DNA of 33,729 nt from an uncultured Legionella sp. (GTDB lineage Bacteria; Pseudomonadota; Gammaproteobacteria; Legionellales; Legionellaceae), in contig CAMFHA010000022.1 of NCBI GenBank assembly GCA_945952115.1, positions 1 through 33,729 on the forward strand, read 5' to 3'. Below, piece after piece: positions 1-8,942 of the stretch; the stretch's first letter is position 1, and every line of letters begins with the position of its first letter. The notes beneath the pieces were generated by a model. It had not been told where the DNA came from. It worked only from the letters and a program-made list of their open reading frames with translations, and ran no database searches. The position numbers and the translations under genes are program-made.

Positions 1-33
1 GATTAAACCTGTGCTTTTGAGTATTTGTCAACA

Positions 34-55
34 AAAACTTAAGGCTAATTGGAAG
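34..55 (+). repeat. Copy of the 22-bp AAAACTTAAGG repeat
   Basis: These 22 bases recur exactly at 924-945 in the same orientation and at 778-799 in the opposite orientation. A 12-base segment matching half of the CCGCGA palindrome follows at about 61-72. This marks a decayed copy of the repeat family that is assembled at 731-1051. Confidence 0.8.
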
Positions 56-125
56 ACATGTTCGCGGGATCCAATGATTTTGAACGCTTCACAAACTTAT
101 TGCCAGAAATCAGGTTAGAATAGAT

Positions 126-144
126 CCCGCGAACAAGTCGCGGG
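126..144. repeat. Short palindrome, CCCGCGA-ACAAG-TCGCGGG
   Basis: Perfect 7-bp arms enclose an ACAAG loop. The same design (7-bp GC-rich arms, ACAAG loop) occurs at 881-899 and, decayed and inverted, near 29734-29755. It resembles REP-like dispersed palindromes of intracellular gammaproteobacteria. Confidence 0.7.
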
Positions 145-163
145 ACGTTGAGGGCTGAATTGT

Positions 164-411
164 CAACAGACCCTAACGATTCAGTTGGCTCAAAATGGAA
201 TTGCTTCTTTGCGTATTGATTTTTCTGGTTGAGGAGATAGCTCATTTTCTATGACGTTTTCTAATTTAAATACCATGCTTAATGATGGAACACTAGCATT
301 TGTCTTTTTAAAAGAAAATAATCGAGTTAACCCCAAAAAATCAATCGGATGAGGTCATAAAAGTTATTATTAATTGGCTGAAAAGTGAGTGGAAGCTTAA
401 ATAAAGCAAAA
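164..411 (+). pseudogene. alpha/beta-hydrolase remnant with in-frame stop and internal deletion
   Basis: The frame from about 164 to 352 translates to a stretch containing LAQNGIASLRIDFSG, then a TGA stop at 230-232, then GDSS and a helix ending FLKENN. This matches the conserved beta-strand and GxGxS-type turn of dienelactone-hydrolase-like alpha/beta hydrolases, where an Arg-x-Asp-Phe-x-Gly-x-Gly-Asp-Ser pattern is typical. Just after it, another frame (about 354-406) reads VIKVIINWLKSEWKLK, like the C-terminal helix of the same family. The nucleophile region between them is missing, so this is a decayed gene with an internal deletion. Its left end runs into repeat DNA. The family assignment comes from a short motif only. 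Confidence 0.55.
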
Positions 412-681
412 TTTATAAAAAAAATCTTCATACAGGACAATTTATTAGTGACATCAGATTGTCCTGGTTTAGCAATCAGTAAATACACCTGGAGATGGGA
501 AATCGAAACGCTGTTCTCATGCCTCAAAGGGCGCGGATTTAATTTTGAAGACACTCATATGATGGATCTAGATCGCGTGAACAAATTGATGGCTTTATTA
601 GCAATTGCTTTCTGTTGGTGTCATAAAATGGGAGAATGGCGTCATGAAGTAAAACCGACCGTTATTAAAACACATAGTTGA
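412..681 (+). pseudogene. IS4-family transposase, C-terminal fragment
   Basis: The frame (open from a GTG at 385) encodes WRWEIETLFSCLKGRGFNFE followed by DTH, and then a hydrophobic AIAFCWCHKMGEW segment. This is the region around the catalytic glutamate of IS4-type DDE transposases (the Y-x2-R-x-Glu-x6-K-like signature; here W-x-W-E-x5-C-L-K). The N-terminal part with the first two acidic residues is absent, and the usual C-terminal tail is replaced by a stop at 679-681 beside repeat DNA. It is therefore a non-functional remnant that abuts the hydrolase remnant. No terminal inverted repeats of the original element can be identified. Confidence 0.75.
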
Positions 682-730
682 CTGTTAGGGCAAAATAATT
701 GTATTATCTATCATAATTTGAGTTACCATT

Positions 731-1051
731 CACGGGGTATGTAAATATTCCTGCCGTCTTTCCCGCGAAGGCGCGAACTTCCAATTAGCCTTAAGTTTTA
801 GTTGACATCATTAAAGACCTACGTGCAGTGGCTTATACGGCATCCAAGCGTTCGGAGCTTAATACTTCGAACCACTGGATACCGCGGACAAGCCGCGGTA
901 CGTGGGGAGATTGAGTGTCAAGTAAAACTTAAGGCTAATTGGAAGGGCGGGAATCCATGCAAAAATTAACCACTGTGCTAAATTTATAGATAGCTTCCCG
1001 CCTTCGCGGGAAAGACATAGCGTTAAACACTACTAAATTACATACTCCGTG
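731..1051. repeat. Nested palindromic element, MITE-like
   Basis: Within the gene-free stretch 682-1135, several inverted repeats are nested. The outer arms 731-744 and 1038-1051 match at 13 of 14 positions (CACGGRGTATGTAA). The next pair, 756-773 and 999-1016, is an 18-bp perfect match. The third pair, 778-800 and 923-945, is a 23-bp perfect match. The inner pair (about 821-848 and 876-903) is diverged and includes an ACCGCGG-ACAAG-CCGCGGT hairpin. Such an array can fold into a long cruciform or RNA hairpin. No coding frame is evident. It may be a non-autonomous mobile element or a stack of insertions of several repeat families. Confidence 0.7.
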
Positions 1052-1135
1052 ATTACCAATTTGATAAAATTATGAACAATTATTTCTGTATAACTATTTG
1101 CAATATATCAACTGAGTATATCAACCGGTGAATTA

Positions 1136-1585
1136 ATGAACAAACAAAGTGAACAAAAAAAATTATCTGACTATTCACTTAACTTGAAAAAAAGTAAACC
1201 TGTAATTCCTATTGGGCATCTTTTAGGTCAATTGAGTATTTTCTCTGTTAAAGTTACACCAGAAATTGTATTGACGTATATTGAAGATGGTCTTTTACCT
1301 ATCGACAAGTCTCTTAAAAAATTATTAGACGAAGTAACCACGTTAAGTGATAAGGAAAAGCATGCTTTGTATAATGCCATACCAATGACAATGCCTCAAG
1401 ATTCGTATGGTGAAAGTATTGTTAGATGTGAAGAATGGTATAACTTCTTATCTAATCCTTTGGCGCCCCAACCATTGAATCTTTTGGATAAAGTAAAGCA
1501 ACGAGCAGAAGAAATTTATGCTGTTTTACCTGATTATGAGTTAATTTTTTCTAAAAAAAGTAATGATGGATCTGGGCCGAAGTAA
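1136..1585 (+). CDS. Hypothetical protein, 149 aa
   Basis: I do not recognise this protein. It is soluble, with a charged N-terminus (KQSEQKKLSDYSLNLKKSK) and no signal peptide or membrane segment. A segment TLSDKEKHALYNAIPMTMPQ and a C-terminal KVKQRAEEIYAVLPDYELIF suggest a helical fold. The ATG at 1136 is preceded by GGTGA with five bases between, a plausible ribosome binding site, which supports the start. The gene sits between the repeat/IS remnants and rpsO and is probably a separate unit, because a good promoter lies between it and rpsO. Codon use is AT-rich like its neighbours. It may be a lineage-specific gene. Confidence 0.6.
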   Translation: MNKQSEQKKLSDYSLNLKKSKPVIPIGHLLGQLSIFSVKVTPEIVLTYIEDGLLPIDKSLKKLLDEVTTLSDKEKHALYNAIPMTMPQDSYGESIVRCEEWYNFLSNPLAPQPLNLLDKVKQRAEEIYAVLPDYELIFSKKSNDGSGPK

Positions 1586-1646
1586 AAAATTGTCGTATAC
1601 AAAGAAAAAAATATCAAATTTTTTACAGAAAATTAATTTTCAACTC

Positions 1647-1675
1647 TTGTTTCATGAGTCATGCCTTGGTAGAAT
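1647..1675 (+). promoter_or_regulatory. Probable sigma-70 promoter of rpsO
   Basis: A TTGTTT hexamer at 1647-1652 and TAGAAT at 1670-1675 are separated by 17 bases. Transcription would start near 1682, giving a leader of roughly 36 bases before the rpsO start. Confidence 0.55.
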
Positions 1676-1717
1676 GTTCGCCTTTAAATGAACATTTAGT
1701 AGTCCCAGGAGTGTATA

Positions 1718-1993
1718 ATGTCGCTAAATAGCGCAGATAAAGCAGCAATCGTTAATGAATATAAGCGGGCCGATAAAGATACTGGTTCTCCAGAAGTTCA
1801 AGTTTCTTTAATTACTGGCCGAATCAAGTATTTAACTGATCATTTTAAAACTAATCAGAAGGATTTTCATTCTCGACGAGGATTACAACGATTAGTTAAC
1901 AAGCGTCGTAAATTATTAAAATATTTGAAAAGTAATGATAGTGCTCGTTATCAAACATTAATTCAAAATCTTGGATTAAGAGATTCTTATTAA
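1718..1993 (+). CDS. rpsO: 30S ribosomal protein S15
   Basis: This encodes S15 (91 aa, usual length about 89), a primary 16S rRNA-binding protein of the small-subunit platform. Family hallmarks are visible: [22 protein letters not shown] near residues 21-42, [17 protein letters not shown] near 51-67, and a C-terminal [11 protein letters not shown]. The ATG follows AGGAGTG with a four-base spacer, so the start is secure. The promoter lies at 1647-1675 and a hairpin terminator at 2038-2064, with pnp immediately beyond; the rpsO-pnp order is conserved in gammaproteobacteria. Confidence 0.97.
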   Translation: MSLNSADKAAIVNEYKRADKDTGSPEVQVSLITGRIKYLTDHFKTNQKDFHSRRGLQRLVNKRRKLLKYLKSNDSARYQTLIQNLGLRDSY

Positions 1994-2037
1994 TAGTGAG
2001 TATGATGCTGTTAAGCTTCATTAACCCCTTATAAAAC

Positions 2038-2064
2038 AAAGGCGCAGTATTATGCGCCTTTTTT
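2038..2064 (+). terminator. Rho-independent terminator between rpsO and pnp
   Basis: The stem AAAGGCGCA pairs with TGCGCCTTT around a six-base loop, and T residues follow. Position and shape fit a partial terminator after rpsO, with readthrough supplying pnp. Confidence 0.85.
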
Positions 2065-2095
2065 CGTTATACAATTTACTAATGAGGAACATTAC

Positions 2096-4270
2096 GTGAA
2101 AATTACAAAAGAAGTAGCCTTCGGTTCACATACGCTTGTTTTAGAAACTGGTGAAGTGGCTCGACAAGCAGATGGTGCTGTATTAGCAAACATGAATGGA
2201 ACTCAAGTATTAGTTACTGTTGTAGCCAAGAAAGATGGTGCGGAAGGAAATGATTTTTTCCCCTTAACTGTTAACTATCAAGAAAAGTTTTATGCTGTAG
2301 GAAAGATACCCGGTGGTTTTAATAAGCGAGAAGGGCGGCCTAGCGAACATGAGACATTGGTTTCTCGATTAATTGATAGACCTATTCGTCCTTTATTTCC
2401 AGAAGGGTTTTATAATGAAGTCCAAATTATTGCAACAGTTCTTTCTTTAAATCCTGATGTTTCTGCTGACATTGTAGCGATGATTGGCGCCTCAGCTGCT
2501 TTAGCTATTTCTGGTGTTCCTTTTCGTGGTCCAATAGGGGCTGCTCGTGTTGGCTATAAAGACGGTATTTATTTATTAAATCCAAGCAAAAAAGAACAAG
2601 AGCAATCACAATTGGATTTAGTTGTGGCTGGCACTAAAGACGCTATTTTAATGGTTGAATCAGAAGCAAAAGAATTAAGTGAAGAGGTCATGCGTGGCGC
2701 TATTAATTATGGCCATGAAATGATGAAAAATGTTATCAAAGCTATTGTTGAATTAGCAGACGAAACAGGTAAAGGCCGTTGGGATTGGCAAGCGCCTGAA
2801 GTCGATGAGGCTCTGCGCACGCGTATACATGAGATTGTAAAACAAGAAGTTGAGAGCGCTTACTTAATTAAAGATAAACAGCAGCGTTACCAACGTTTAG
2901 GCGAGTTAAAAGAACAAACTATTGCTACATTGATTAGCGAGAATGATGAATTAAAATCTGAAACTATTGCACAGTTATTTACTGAATTAGAAAGTAGTAT
3001 TGTACGCAATCGAATTTTAGATGGCGAACCTCGTATTGATGGTAGAGATCAAAAAACTGTCCGACCTATTGCTATTCGCACTAAATTTTTAGAAAGAACA
3101 CATGGCTCTGCTTTATTTACTCGAGGTGAAACTCAGGCTATTGTTGTTGCGACTTTAGGAAATGAACGAGATGCTCAAATTCTTGATGGCATTAGTGGCG
3201 AAACTAAAGATAGATTTATGTTGCATTATAATTTCCCTCCTTATTCTGTAGGTGAAACAGGACAAGTAGGAAGCCCTAAACGTCGTGAAATTGGTCATGG
3301 CCGTTTAGCAAAAAGAGCCTTAATGGCAGTACTACCTTCTGCTAGTGAATTCCCTTATGTTTTACGTGTTGTATCTGAAATCACTGAATCTAATGGTTCT
3401 AGCTCTATGGCAACTGTTTGTGGCACTAGTTTAGCTCTGATGGATGCTGGTGCTCCTTTAAAAGCGCCTGTAGCTGGTGTGGCTATGGGACTCATTAAAG
3501 AAGGTGAGCGTTTTGCTGTGCTAACGGATATTTTAGGTGATGAAGATCATTTAGGTGATATGGATTTTAAAGTAGCAGGTACAGAACAAGGTATTACTGC
3601 TTTACAGATGGATATGAAAATTACCGGAATTACTAATGAGATTATGGAACAAGCTTTAGATCAGGCACTAGCGGGTCGTCTCCATATTTTAGGAATAATG
3701 AATAATGCCTTAGCAGAGCATAGAACCGAATTATCTCAGCATGCTCCTCGTATTACAACAATGAAAGTAGCAGAAGATAAAATTCGTACGATTATTGGCA
3801 AGGGTGGTGCAACCATTAAAGGTTTAATTGAGACAACAGGTGTTTCTATTGATATTGATGACACTGGAGTGGTTCAATTATTTTCTCCTGATGCAATAGC
3901 TTTAGAAGAAGCGCAAAAACAGATTAAGCTCTTAATTGCAGAAATTGAAGTAGGGCAAACATATCAAGGAAAAGTAAGCAAAATTGTTGATTTTGGAGCT
4001 TTTATTAATCTATTGCCAGGAAAAGATGGCTTATTACATATCTCTCAAATTTGTACTGACCGAAGTCAAAAAGTAGAAAATGTTTTACAAGAGGGGCAAG
4101 ATATTGAAGTGTTTGTCGCTGGTATTGATAAGCAAGGACGTGTCAAATTAGAGTGGAAAGATAAACCTCAAACGGCTGCACCTGAAAAAACTGAAGAGCA
4201 AGATGTTATTTCTGCTGAGGGACCTATTGAAGCCGTTAGCGAGTTATCTTCTTCTTCTGAAGAGGAATAA
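2096..4270 (+). CDS. pnp: Polyribonucleotide nucleotidyltransferase (PNPase)
   Basis: PNPase (724 aa, E. coli 711) degrades RNA 3' to 5' phosphorolytically and is a component of the degradosome in many bacteria. Two RNase PH-like core domains are visible. The first contains [21 protein letters not shown] and [14 protein letters not shown]. The second contains [28 protein letters not shown] and the catalytic-site region [15 protein letters not shown] with D-x5-D ([18 protein letters not shown]). A KH domain follows ([15 protein letters not shown], about residues 561-575) and an S1 domain ([20 protein letters not shown]). The tail is acidic and Ser/Glu-rich. The start is GTG, preceded by GAGGAAC. 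It lies downstream of rpsO across a terminator. Confidence 0.97.
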   Translation: MKITKEVAFGSHTLVLETGEVARQADGAVLANMNGTQVLVTVVAKKDGAEGNDFFPLTVNYQEKFYAVGKIPGGFNKREGRPSEHETLVSRLIDRPIRPLFPEGFYNEVQIIATVLSLNPDVSADIVAMIGASAALAISGVPFRGPIGAARVGYKDGIYLLNPSKKEQEQSQLDLVVAGTKDAILMVESEAKELSEEVMRGAINYGHEMMKNVIKAIVELADETGKGRWDWQAPEVDEALRTRIHEIVKQEVESAYLIKDKQQRYQRLGELKEQTIATLISENDELKSETIAQLFTELESSIVRNRILDGEPRIDGRDQKTVRPIAIRTKFLERTHGSALFTRGETQAIVVATLGNERDAQILDGISGETKDRFMLHYNFPPYSVGETGQVGSPKRREIGHGRLAKRALMAVLPSASEFPYVLRVVSEITESNGSSSMATVCGTSLALMDAGAPLKAPVAGVAMGLIKEGERFAVLTDILGDEDHLGDMDFKVAGTEQGITALQMDMKITGITNEIMEQALDQALAGRLHILGIMNNALAEHRTELSQHAPRITTMKVAEDKIRTIIGKGGATIKGLIETTGVSIDIDDTGVVQLFSPDAIALEEAQKQIKLLIAEIEVGQTYQGKVSKIVDFGAFINLLPGKDGLLHISQICTDRSQKVENVLQEGQDIEVFVAGIDKQGRVKLEWKDKPQTAAPEKTEEQDVISAEGPIEAVSELSSSSEEE

Positions 4271-4536
4271 CGAGCAAGAGCTTAGGAACTATTTAATTAA
4301 GATGAGTCTTGGAGAGTGAGCTGTGAGAAAAAGATCTTTTCACGCAGATCACTAAGTTAATGGTAATCATTCACTTAATGGCGTCATATATAGATCCATT
4401 ACTTGAATGGTTACAGTTTATCAGCTGCATCATCTATTTTCAGTCCTTGGTTAAGGATTGATTCTATCAAATTGCACATAACTTGACTAATCTGTTTTTA
4501 ATTGTTAAAATCAGTTAAATTTATTTCCTGATTTTT

Positions 4537-5496
4537 ATGAAGCATAATTTTTTTTTCTTTCCTGAAAAACCTGTCATTCAATTTGTTTGGATAGGTGCTC
4601 CAAATACCATCTACATTGATGAAGCAAACATAGATACTTTGGGTCCTTCGCAATTAGCTGATGCATTGATGCAGGATAATTTGGATCAGTTTGTTGTATT
4701 CTATTGCCTTGATGAATATGTAATTCATTTTGAGAGAATTTTTACTTCATACTCTAATTTAGTTGTAAGGAGCATTGATCTTTTATTTGACTTTTTGATT
4801 CTTAGAGGCAGTGATGATTTTCTCAAAGAGGCTAAGTATATTTTTGATAATGATAAATTAGGTGATGTTCGTCAACGAGTCGATGCAAAAAATTTAGCTA
4901 GCTTAATGCTCTTATATTTACAAGGCGGATACTATTTAGATACTACAATATTTCCAAGTGGTGAAACTTTAAACTTTCCAGCGCATGAATGTTTTATGGT
5001 TCCTTTACTGTCAGAAGATTACTCTAATAGATTGATTCGTTATTGTAACGAAAATGGAGATGAATATATCCTTCCTTTCTTTGAAGAAAATGATGGTTCT
5101 CCTGAGAGCCAATTTGTTCAATTGTTAGATGGATATCAACGTAAATCTAAAATAACTTCTCATCCAATGGTTGATGTTTTTGCCATGTATAGCCCTAAAA
5201 ATGGACTTGGAGTTGCCCAGGCAATTAAAGCATATGTTCAATTTTATCCCATTTTGGAGAATATAAGAAAAATTGGAACAACGGATGAAATTGCTAATAC
5301 AGCAGCTGCTTTAATTGATTCAGCAATTAATCATGGCTATTTTGGAAGTAATCCATCTAAAAAATGGTTAACACCGTATGCGGTTGATGAAGAAGGGCTA
5401 GTAAAAAGAATATTAAAAAAATGGGTTGTTATAAAATATTTGGTGGAAGCCATGTTACAGAAGAGTTGCCGAGTTCTTTTATTAGAATTAGTTTAG
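4537..5496 (+). CDS. GT-A glycosyltransferase-like protein with altered DxD and probable C-terminal frameshift
   Basis: The N-terminus has VIQFVWIG (residues 13-20), equivalent to the IHFIWIG strand that opens the 'DXD sugar-binding' glycosyltransferases (GT32/GT44-like, including toxin and effector enzymes). Residues 112-137 read R-x2-D-x-K-N-L-x9-GGYYLDTT, matching the usual R-x2-L-x3-GG-x-Y-x-D-x-D motif, but the second Asp of DxD is Thr137. Metal binding may be altered or lost. Downstream of an A7 run (5415-5421) the annotated frame becomes a hydrophobic tail. The +1 frame instead reads MGCYKIFGGSHVTEELPSS and continues to a TGA at 5520-5522, which looks like the original C-terminus. No strong ribosome binding site precedes the ATG. 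It could be a Dot/Icm-type effector glycosyltransferase or a recent pseudogene. Confidence 0.6.
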   Translation: MKHNFFFFPEKPVIQFVWIGAPNTIYIDEANIDTLGPSQLADALMQDNLDQFVVFYCLDEYVIHFERIFTSYSNLVVRSIDLLFDFLILRGSDDFLKEAKYIFDNDKLGDVRQRVDAKNLASLMLLYLQGGYYLDTTIFPSGETLNFPAHECFMVPLLSEDYSNRLIRYCNENGDEYILPFFEENDGSPESQFVQLLDGYQRKSKITSHPMVDVFAMYSPKNGLGVAQAIKAYVQFYPILENIRKIGTTDEIANTAAALIDSAINHGYFGSNPSKKWLTPYAVDEEGLVKRILKKWVVIKYLVEAMLQKSCRVLLLELV

Positions 5497-5505
5497 GTGA
5501 ATTAG

Positions 5506-5820
5506 TTACGGAACAGGAGTGATTGGGTTATTTTGTTCTGTTTCTATGGGTGGCTTGTTAAAGCAGTTTTTTTGTAGTTCATTTTTAAAATCAGTAAATT
5601 TGTTATTCTTACTTTTTGAGGCCTCTAATGCACTGGTAATCTGTTGTGCATATCGTTCTAAGTTAGCAGTTTTATCTTCAATAGAAAGTTTATTATAGAC
5701 AGTTAATATAGTTTTGATGTTTTTAATTGTATTTGCATAAGGGAAAAGAAAAGAAAGTGTTTTTTCTAAAAAAGTTAATTTGATTTTATTGAATAAAAGC
5801 TCATTACTTCGATTGATCAA
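5506..5820 (-). CDS. Hypothetical 104-aa protein or broken C-terminal piece of the upstream gene
   Basis: This short frame starts with TTG at 5820, eight bases after the stop of the 670-residue gene upstream, and no clear ribosome binding site is seen. The product is basic and helical (INRSNELLFNKIKLTFLEK at the N-terminus) with a Pro-rich end (NNPITPVP). There is no signal peptide or recognised domain. It could be translated by coupling to the upstream gene. It could also be the former C-terminus of that protein, separated by a frameshift near the A5 run that ends the upstream frame. It is convergent with the glycosyltransferase-like gene. Confidence 0.4.
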   Translation of the reverse strand: MINRSNELLFNKIKLTFLEKTLSFLFPYANTIKNIKTILTVYNKLSIEDKTANLERYAQQITSALEASKSKNNKFTDFKNELQKNCFNKPPIETEQNNPITPVP

Positions 5821-5827
5821 GGCATAA

Positions 5828-7840
5828 TTATTTTTGTTGGGTTTCTATTGTTTTAAAATAGTCACTTGCTTTTTTTGTAATGTCAATTTGCTCTTGAATT
5901 TTCTCTTTCATTAACGTTATTTTTTCCTCAATCGTTTCGGGAGCCTGTGTTTGTTCGCCAATTAATATTTTCGCTTGTTGATATAGTGCTTTAATATATT
6001 GATCCATAGAATCAGATAAAGTTGCGGTTTCTATATTAGTGATTTGATTGGTTTTATTGAGCTCAGTGATGCATTGTGTGATTGATTCTATTTTATTTAA
6101 TTCTTTTTGATAACTGTTTAAACATAGTTCTATTGTATTTATTTGACCAGAAAGTTCATTGACTGAAAAAGTATCAGATCCTACTTTTTTCATAATATTT
6201 ATTTTATCTTTCATCCATACTTCTAGAGTGTCTTGCTCTAAATTAGAATCTAGATTCTCTATTTGCTCTTTAAGCCTAGGGAGAATATCATTATATGTAT
6301 TAAGTTTTACTTCAGTGTATTTTCGAGCGTTATCAAATTGTTCTTGTAACCCTGGGCTTTTGATGATTTCTTCAATCGAATTCCATTGGCTATTGATGAG
6401 ATAGTTACTCAATGCAACAAAACCGGCTTGTATTCCTTGGATGCTGTTTAAATTGGCCTTTTTAAATGAATCTTGAGTAGAGTTTAATAAATTGGCATGT
6501 AATTCTGAATTCAAGCTTAAATCGAGATCCTGGCACAAACGATTCATATTAGCCTCTGTGCCATAGAGTAATTGAAAGCGTGTATGATCTAAAATACCCA
6601 ATTTAGCTTGCTCTATAAATTTATGAAAAATATCCAGACGCTTTTTTTTATCAGTTAACGAGTTGGGATAATGTATATCCTGTTCAGAATATATTTTCTC
6701 TAAGGTATTTCTAACTGTAGATAAAGCACCGATAGGCGTATTAAAAGAATGTAAGAGCTCGCTTGTTTTTGCATGTTCTTCTTGTGGTTCCTGAGTACCA
6801 TACCACTCTTTAATTGATTTTACTAAGCGGCTATCCTGTTCTAATACATATTTTACTTCTGAAACGTTGTTGTCTAATAAGATTTTTATGTATTCTGGCT
6901 TGTTTTTTAACAATGCTGATATAATGAAAATTTTTTGTTCTGTTTTTAGATCTTCTTTGTTGATTAGCGATAAAGAAAGTTCGGAGTTTTGTGCTAAAAA
7001 CTGAGTAAATTTATCCGGTATTCGCTTTATAAGAGATAAAGAATCTATAAGAGAAGGATTGTCTTGAATAAGTTTAAGAGCTCTATTGTTATTTGCGTCT
7101 TGAGTAAAAAGTTCGGCTAATAGCTCATTATTTTCTTTATTATCTTCTTTAAGAATACTAATTGCTAGTTTAGGTTGTTTTAGCATTAGCGTTTTTTTCA
7201 TTTCTTCAAAGTCTTTGATGGCTTCAGGTAAATAGGGGTTAATTAGATTTTTCTGTTCTTTGAGTTTTGTTTGTAATAAATTAACTAATGTGGCTGCAGC
7301 GATAATCGTTTTGGAGAATTCTTCCTCAGTTTGTTGATTGGGCTCTATACTGTTAATCCATGTTTTCATATCAGCTAATGTATCGTTTATTGCTTGAGTA
7401 ATTAGTGTTCGACTAGTTGCTTGTAAAAAAATGGTGTATTTGTTTGTGGCCCATGTTGCCCAGCCTCTACTGAGTGATTTAGTTGTTTTTTCAATAAAAT
7501 TAATTTCATTGGTGGACGTTATTGGCAATTCTTGACTAGTAGATTCCAGCTGCTTTTTACGGTGCTGCATTAAAGCTCCAAAAGCAAAAACAGCAGCCCA
7601 TGTGCGTTGGCCGGGAGCGGCTTCTTCTAGGCCTTTATATAAGGCTCCTCCATCACTGCAATCCTTGATAAGCTCTTCGAAAGTATTTTCTTGCGCGGCT
7701 TTTGCTTTATCTTCTATGAATCCATTGAGGCAGTTAGTAATTCCATTTATATAGGCAGGTGTGTCTGTATCTTTATAAAACTCATTATTATGGCTCTGCC
7801 ATATTTTGGCATAAGCATCCAAAAGTCGACGATCAAGCAT
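5828..7840 (-). CDS. Large helical hypothetical protein, 670 aa, effector-like
   Basis: I do not recognise a named family. The protein is soluble, almost entirely predicted helix, rich in Glu, Lys, Asn and Gln, without signal peptide or convincing membrane segments. The central part (about residues 225-345) reads as short helical repeats (NNELLAELFTQDANNNRALK; LSLINKEDLKTEQKIFIISA; NKPEYIKILLDN). The C-terminal half is coiled-coil-like (LPRLKEQIENLDSNLEQD; ITLMKEKIQEQIDITKKASD). This composition is common among Legionella Dot/Icm substrates, so an effector role is an inference. It is in line with folE upstream but separated by about 100 bases of AT-rich DNA, which probably holds its own promoter. 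Confidence 0.65.
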   Translation of the reverse strand: MLDRRLLDAYAKIWQSHNNEFYKDTDTPAYINGITNCLNGFIEDKAKAAQENTFEELIKDCSDGGALYKGLEEAAPGQRTWAAVFAFGALMQHRKKQLESTSQELPITSTNEINFIEKTTKSLSRGWATWATNKYTIFLQATSRTLITQAINDTLADMKTWINSIEPNQQTEEEFSKTIIAAATLVNLLQTKLKEQKNLINPYLPEAIKDFEEMKKTLMLKQPKLAISILKEDNKENNELLAELFTQDANNNRALKLIQDNPSLIDSLSLIKRIPDKFTQFLAQNSELSLSLINKEDLKTEQKIFIISALLKNKPEYIKILLDNNVSEVKYVLEQDSRLVKSIKEWYGTQEPQEEHAKTSELLHSFNTPIGALSTVRNTLEKIYSEQDIHYPNSLTDKKKRLDIFHKFIEQAKLGILDHTRFQLLYGTEANMNRLCQDLDLSLNSELHANLLNSTQDSFKKANLNSIQGIQAGFVALSNYLINSQWNSIEEIIKSPGLQEQFDNARKYTEVKLNTYNDILPRLKEQIENLDSNLEQDTLEVWMKDKINIMKKVGSDTFSVNELSGQINTIELCLNSYQKELNKIESITQCITELNKTNQITNIETATLSDSMDQYIKALYQQAKILIGEQTQAPETIEEKITLMKEKIQEQIDITKKASDYFKTIETQQK

Positions 7841-7939
7841 GGTTTATTTATATTGATTAGTATATGTTAATTATAAACCAGTTTTTAATAAAGGCTTTTA
7901 GCTCTTTTTTTATCTATTTTAATGATCGTCCGAATGTTT

Positions 7940-8482
7940 TTATTTATTAATAAGGTTTAAAAACTCCAGTCGGCTACTGGGATTCGTTTTAATATCCCCT
8001 AGCATGACTGAGGTAGTCATAATAGAGTTTTGTTTTTCTACGCCGCGCATCATCATACACAAATGTTTTGCTTCAATAATAACCGCGACGCCACGAGCTC
8101 CAGTAATATTTTGAATGCAATCAGCTATTTCGCCTGTTAATCGTTCTTGGATTTGTAAACGTCGTGCAAAAAAATCAACAATTCGAGCAATTTTTGAAAG
8201 ACCTATCACCTTTTTATTGGGTAAATAGCCTACATGGCACTTTCCAATAAAAGGTAAAAGATGGTGCTCACACATGGAATAAAGCTCGATATCTTTAACG
8301 ATTACCATTTCGCTCATATCCGAATCAAATAGAGCTCCATTTATAATTTCATCAAGACTTTCATGATAGCCTTTGGTTAAATAGCGCATTGCATTGGCTG
8401 CACGACTAGGAGTGCCTTGTAGGCCTTCTCGAGTTACATCTTCACCTAGTTCTTTTAAAATAGCTGTAAATAATTGTTCCAT
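7940..8482 (-). CDS. folE: GTP cyclohydrolase I
   Basis: This enzyme converts GTP to 7,8-dihydroneopterin triphosphate, the first step of tetrahydrofolate and pterin synthesis. Counting from the chosen ATG, zinc ligands are visible as Cys71 and His74 (CEHHLLPF) and Cys142 ([14 protein letters not shown]). Other family signatures are [14 protein letters not shown] near residue 20 and [24 protein letters not shown] sequence from residue 91. I chose the ATG at 8482 (180 aa) because AGGAAC precedes it with about ten bases between. A longer frame from 8512 would overlap the HIT gene by 16 bases. It follows the HIT gene on the same strand. Confidence 0.95.
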   Translation of the reverse strand: MEQLFTAILKELGEDVTREGLQGTPSRAANAMRYLTKGYHESLDEIINGALFDSDMSEMVIVKDIELYSMCEHHLLPFIGKCHVGYLPNKKVIGLSKIARIVDFFARRLQIQERLTGEIADCIQNITGARGVAVIIEAKHLCMMMRGVEKQNSIMTTSVMLGDIKTNPSSRLEFLNLINK

Positions 8483-8496
8483 TGTAAAACAAGTTC

Positions 8497-8838
8497 CTAA
8501 CCTGGAGGCCAAGTCATTTGGCGTTCGCCCAAGAGATGTAAGTGAATATGGTAAACTTCTTGTCCACCATGAGAATTAACATTAAAAACTAAGCGATACC
8601 CTTTTTCGCTAAATCCTTCTTTTTTTGCCAATTGTTGTGCGCAGAGAATCATAGAGCCTACCAGCAGTGCATCTTCATTTTGAATTTCATTTATAGTAGA
8701 AATATGCCGTTTAGGGATTACTAATATATGCGTGGGTGCCTGTGGTCTTATATCGCGAAAAGCCATAAGATGTTCATCTTCAAAAACTACGGTAGCAGGA
8801 ATTTCTCCTCGTGCAATTTTGCAAAATAAACAATCCAT
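8497..8838 (-). CDS. HIT-family purine nucleotide hydrolase (HinT-like)
   Basis: This is a 113-aa histidine-triad protein of the HinT branch, which hydrolyses purine nucleoside phosphoramidates and adenylated Lys conjugates. The N-terminus [20 protein letters not shown] is typical. The triad motif is HIHLH at residues 97-101, followed by [12 protein letters not shown], the characteristic C-terminal GG-x2-M-x-WPPG-like end. Length is normal. It lies immediately upstream of folE on the minus strand and is divergent from ppa. Confidence 0.95.
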   Translation of the reverse strand: MDCLFCKIARGEIPATVVFEDEHLMAFRDIRPQAPTHILVIPKRHISTINEIQNEDALLVGSMILCAQQLAKKEGFSEKGYRLVFNVNSHGGQEVYHIHLHLLGERQMTWPPG

Positions 8839-8942
8839 TAACTAGTACCTAAATTATAGTGTAAAACCTTATTATACAGAACTTACGAAAAACTCCCAAT
8901 CTCTTCGTTAAATTAAAATATTCTTTTGTCTCGACCTTCTTT

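Noticed and set aside
4319..4345. Hairpin downstream of pnp as a terminator
   Set aside because: The stem is imperfect and no T run follows, so I do not call it a terminator.
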